DNA of 64,000 nt from UBA8752 sp040261275 (GTDB lineage: Bacteria > Bacteroidota > Bacteroidia > Flavobacteriales_D > Sanyastnellaceae). The position numbers and the translations under genes were made by a program. The stretch spans positions 1 through 64,000 of the forward strand of contig JBDQOI010000004.1 in assembly GCA_040261275.1 (NCBI GenBank), written 5' to 3'. Shown in pieces: positions 61,067-64,000 of the stretch; the first letter of the stretch is position 1; each line of letters opens with the position of its first letter. The notes below the pieces were generated by a model. The model did not search any database and was not told the DNA's origin. It saw nothing but the letters and a program-made list of their open reading frames with translations.

Positions 61067-62341
61067 CGCCTTTTGGAACGGCCCTTGCCGCTTGACTTTC
61101 GGCTGCCGGATGCAGATGGTTTCCTCTTCTTCTCGNNNNNNNNNNGCTTTGCGTTTCTCGCGATCAATCGCACGGGCCATGGCTTGCGCTTCCCATTTGG
61201 GGGTGGGGACTTCCATCACTCCGTTGGGAATCGGTTGAACGTCCAGATGGGCGCCCAGCAGTTCTTCCACCCTTTTCAAAGCGGCTTTTTCACTGGGGTC
61301 GACCAGCGTGATCGCTTGACCCGAACGTTTGGCCCTTCCCGTGCGGCCGATGCGATGGATATAGTCATGAGGATCCCGGGGTACCGTCACGTTGACGACG
61401 AGGTCCAGCTGAGGCACATCGATTCCTCGACTGGCGACATCCGTGGCAACGAGATATCGCACATCGCCCGATTTGAAGGCATCCATCGCATTGATTCGAC
61501 TGTTCTGGCCCTTGTTCGCGTGAAGGGTTCGTACCGATGACGTCAATTCCTCCTGAATCTTTCGCCCGATTTGTTCTGCCTGGTCCTTTTCGCGGACAAA
61601 GAGCAAAGCTTGTTGGGGTGCATCGTCCTGAGACAGCAACTGGACAAGGAGATTGAGCTTGGTCCCGAAATTGGGGGCCCGGTATGCAGATTGTTCAATG
61701 GCCTTGACTGCTGTGGATTGCGGCGCCGCCTCGACGCGCGTGGGCCACAACAGAAACTCATCCGCCATCTCTTCGGTTTTTGGAGGGTAGGTGGCCGAGA
61801 ACAACAAGTTCTGACGCTTGCGCGGGAGAATTTCGAGGAACTTCCTGAGCTGGGGCATGAACCCGAGGTCCATCATCCGGTCGGCCTCATCGAGGACCAG
61901 ATGGGTCAACTCCTTGGTTTGGAATGCTTTTCGCAGGTATAGCTCCATGAGCCTGCCCGGGGTGGCCACGACGAGATCACACCCCGCCTCCATGCGCTCC
62001 TGCTGGGCACGATGACCTACACCTCCATAGATCACCTGTACCCTGAGATCGGTAGGAGAGGCGAGTCTGCCCGCCACATCTGCGATTTGCAAGGCCAGCT
62101 CTTTGGAAGGCGTCAAGACCACACACCGGGGGCCCTTGCCCTGTGCGTGCGACAGCATGGCCATCACGGGAAGCAAAAAGGCCAATGTTTTGCCCGTTCC
62201 AGTTTGGGCAATTCCGATGACATCTTGTCCCGCCCGAATGCGCGGAATGGCTTTCCTCTGGATTTCTGTCGGGTCGGAAATCCCCATGTTCTCCAGAACA
62301 TCCAGGTATTGTCTTGTGACCTTAAGGTCGCCGAAAGTCAT
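61063..62341 (-). CDS. DEAD-box RNA helicase (RhlE-like), interrupted by an assembly gap
   Basis: Reading from ATG 62341, the protein shows the Q motif (GISDPTEIQRKAIP), motif I (AQTGTGKT), PSKELALQ, TPGRLMEL, DEAD (VLDEADRMMDLG), SAT, RGIDVPQ and HRIGRTGRAKRSG. Just before the N run it reads PKWEAQAMARAIDREKRK. After the gap the likely frame is a Lys/Arg/Ser-rich tail ending KGRSKRR and TAG 61065-61063, typical of RhlE. The frames on the two sides differ by one base when 10 N are counted, so the N number is arbitrary. It unwinds RNA in ribosome assembly or RNA turnover. Confidence 0.9.
61136..61145. other. Assembly gap of 10 N
   Basis: Ten N bases interrupt the C-terminal region of the helicase gene, in what should be low-complexity basic-tail coding sequence. 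Frame analysis says the true length is not 10. Confidence 0.98.
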
Positions 62342-62407
62342 GCTGCAAGATTAACCCAACTAAGACATTGGACTCGGTTTGCGTCATCCTCCTTTCCTTT
62401 GCAACGC

Positions 62408-63424
62408 ATGGGAACCACTGAAACCCGTAAGGCCAGCACTTCAGGCGTGCAACGCGTGCACGCCTATTTGCAGAATCTGGGGTTGCATTTGCCGTTGGAG
62501 CCAAAGGACATTCAGGAGGACTGGAGCCTTCCCTACATGCGTTGGGTGGTAGAAAACACTTCCTCTCGGATGGAATGCCGGTTTCCCGAGAGTGACCCCC
62601 CGGGCATAAGAATAGGAACGCACAGAGACATTGTCTGTGATCCCGCGCTTTACAACCTCGCCAGGGTAGAGTCCGGGCGACCCACTACCCATATTGTCCT
62701 CGGAAGCAACCTGGCGGGAACGGAGTGGGTGAGGAGTCTGATGATGGCCAACAAGGCCATTTTCATTGACCGCACTCTCTCGGGCCGAGCTGCCCTTCAG
62801 CAACAACTCGAGTTGAGCAGACAAATCCGGGAAATTGTAGAGTCAGGTGAGCACGTTTGGATTGCGCAAGGTCCGGGCAGAAGCAAGAACGGCATGGATG
62901 AAACCAGTCCCAGTCTGCTCCGGATGTTGGGACTGGCATGGGGAGGAGAAGAGGATGGTCCTTCGGTGCTGAGTGGCCTGCTGCGCCCTGTGGTCATACG
63001 CTATGACATCAATCCGTGTGACCAGCTGTTGGTCCGGGAAAAATTGACTGGAGTAAAGGAGGAAAAGGACGACGAACGCAGCATGCGATTAGGGCTTGAG
63101 GGCTGGAAAGGCCGAATCCAATGCCAAGAAACCGAGTCGATTGCCATTCCGACAGCAGATTCTTCGTGGGACTGGCCCAAGCTGGCGTTGACTGTGGACG
63201 CCTCCATCCGCAGCACCGGAATTCACGGCCAATGGGCCCAAGATGCACATCGCGTCCTTACCCGCTCCACTTCGGGTTCCCTGCCGGATTCACTGGTGAA
63301 GCGGCTGGACTTGGTCAAAGAATCAATGGGCCCCATGCTGGCATCGATAGAAGAGGGCGCCTTGATCTCCGCACTGTGTGAAGTTTACCGGGAGGGGATG
63401 GATGCGGATGTGGCAGTAAGGTGA
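62408..63424 (+). CDS. 1-acyl-sn-glycerol-3-phosphate acyltransferase-like protein
   Basis: ATG 62408 is chosen; the longer frame overlaps the helicase on the other strand. The 338-residue product has an acyltransferase HX4D motif in IGTHRDIVCDPALYNLA. It is followed by substrate-pocket segments TEWVRSLMMANKAIFIDRTL, EHVWIAQGPGRSKNGMDETS and LRMLGLAWGGEE. The pattern follows Bacteroidota PlsC-type proteins, where the N of NHRDIVLD is Thr here. It probably acylates lysophosphatidic acid or a related lipid at the inner membrane. It is divergent from the helicase and convergent with the methyltransferase. Confidence 0.78.
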   Translation: MGTTETRKASTSGVQRVHAYLQNLGLHLPLEPKDIQEDWSLPYMRWVVENTSSRMECRFPESDPPGIRIGTHRDIVCDPALYNLARVESGRPTTHIVLGSNLAGTEWVRSLMMANKAIFIDRTLSGRAALQQQLELSRQIREIVESGEHVWIAQGPGRSKNGMDETSPSLLRMLGLAWGGEEDGPSVLSGLLRPVVIRYDINPCDQLLVREKLTGVKEEKDDERSMRLGLEGWKGRIQCQETESIAIPTADSSWDWPKLALTVDASIRSTGIHGQWAQDAHRVLTRSTSGSLPDSLVKRLDLVKESMGPMLASIEEGALISALCEVYREGMDADVAVR

Positions 63425-63428
63425 ACCA

Positions 63429-64000
63429 TCAATGAAGGCTCCACTGCGCCAGGACAATGCCCGCGGCCATGGCGGCGTTCAGTGATTCCATTCCGCCACC
63501 TCCCGGGATGTGAATGAAGTCCGTACAAGCTTCTTTCACCGGCACACTCAGCCCATGACTTTCGCTCCCCACCACGGCCATTACGTGCGATTCAGACAAA
63601 CGGCGCCGCGCCTCGGGAAGCGACTCGCCGCGAAGGTCCAATCCCGCGATCACAATGGATTCTCTGCTGCACTCTTTCAGGAACCCCTCGAGTTCCACCA
63701 CCGTCACTTTCACCCGAAAAATGCCCCCCATGGTGGCTTGAACCACTTTTGGATTGAAAGCGTCGACCGAATCGGGAGAGACAAAAATTTGACGGCAGCC
63801 AAACCAATCTGCTGTGCGGATGATGGTGCCGAGGTTTCCCGGGTCAGAAAGCCCGTCCAAAACGAGAGAAAGCGACGGGGAGTTCAAACTCGACACATCC
63901 AGCACCGAAGCGGTGGCGTCGGGCATTCCCACAACAGCCAGTACTCCTGGAGGAGAGGTCAGCGTGCTCATCCTCTCCATTTCGCGGGCGGTCACCCGTT
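63429..64000 (-). CDS. SpoU/TrmH-family RNA 2'-O-methyltransferase (5' end beyond window)
   Basis: The frame is open to the right edge, so the N-terminus is missing. About 190 residues are visible. MERMSTLTSPPGVLAVVGMP is the linker from the SpoU substrate-binding domain. The three SpoU motifs follow: LDGLSDPGNLGTIIRTADWF (motif 1), AVVGSESHGLSVPV (motif 2) and IHIPGGGGMESLNAAMAAGI (motif 3), forming the trefoil-knot SAM site. The family methylates ribose 2'-OH in rRNA or tRNA; which position is not determinable. In motif 3 the usual IPM is IPGGGGM, a small insertion. Confidence 0.9.
   Translation of the reverse strand, partial: RVTAREMERMSTLTSPPGVLAVVGMPDATASVLDVSSLNSPSLSLVLDGLSDPGNLGTIIRTADWFGCRQIFVSPDSVDAFNPKVVQATMGGIFRVKVTVVELEGFLKECSRESIVIAGLDLRGESLPEARRRLSESHVMAVVGSESHGLSVPVKEACTDFIHIPGGGGMESLNAAMAAGIVLAQWSLH

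Noticed and set aside
60293..62341. 682-codon frame spanning the N run and reading into the dehydrogenase region
   Set aside because: The N run was translated as unknown residues and the frame changed there. The helicase ends at 61063 in the other frame.

Overview
The window looks like a draft-genome or metagenome contig from a moderately GC-rich member of the Bacteroidota, most likely order Flavobacteriales. The signs are a TonB-dependent receptor paired with a DUF4249 lipoprotein, type IX secretion (T9SS) C-terminal sorting domains, TAnnTTTG-type -7 promoter elements, a lack of Shine-Dalgarno sequences, a bifunctional DAHP synthase/chorismate mutase, and many secreted proteins built from Cys-rich Asp/Asn repeats of the form GCTDPxACNYDPxATxDDGSC. 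A run of 10 N marks an assembly gap inside a helicase gene. No integrase, transposase, CRISPR array or rRNA was seen.

Region 1 (1-14.6 kb) carries two giant secreted repeat proteins. One is a 2420-residue FG-GAP/vanadium-haloperoxidase-like/Cys-repeat protein. The other is a 1706-residue RCC1-like/FISUMP protein on the opposite strand. They lie between partial copies of the 3' ends of two convergent genes, a serine-hydrolase-like gene and a SIMPL-domain gene. This looks like repeated Campbell-type insertion of cargo at one gene junction.

Region 2 (14.7-28.6 kb) holds a small lipoprotein, a secreted PHB-depolymerase-like esterase, two bacterial PH-domain membrane proteins in an operon, and a VTC-domain/DUF4956/DUF2490 cluster. 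It continues with a secreted beta-propeller protein, a large HExxH metalloprotease-like protein and the DUF4249/TonB-receptor pair. Region 3 (28.7-37.2 kb) has a complete tRNA-Pro(CGG) unit, a phenylalanine operon (pheA, aminotransferase, DAHP synthase/chorismate mutase), an M36-like metalloprotease, yebC and small proteins.

Region 4 (37.4-48.4 kb) has three large co-oriented secreted proteins: two paralogous beta-helix/Cys-repeat proteins and a BNR/sortilin-like propeller. All three end in the same dockerin-like EF-hand tail. Region 5 (48.4-64 kb) is mostly housekeeping and metabolic: pseudouridine synthase, thiolase, NlpC/P60 peptidase, 3-hydroxyacyl-CoA dehydrogenase, DEAD-box helicase, acyltransferase and an RNA methyltransferase cut by the window edge. 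It also contains two paralogous cytochrome c/PHM-like copper monooxygenases flanking a redoxin, and a sugar-salvage operon (sodium symporter, GHMP kinase, nucleotidyltransferase).

The main candidate for something undescribed is a Cys-bracketed, dockerin-like C-terminal module found in nine secreted proteins here. In the two copper monooxygenase paralogues it occupies exactly the place where the other copy has a canonical T9SS sorting domain. This suggests an alternative surface-sorting or anchoring signal.
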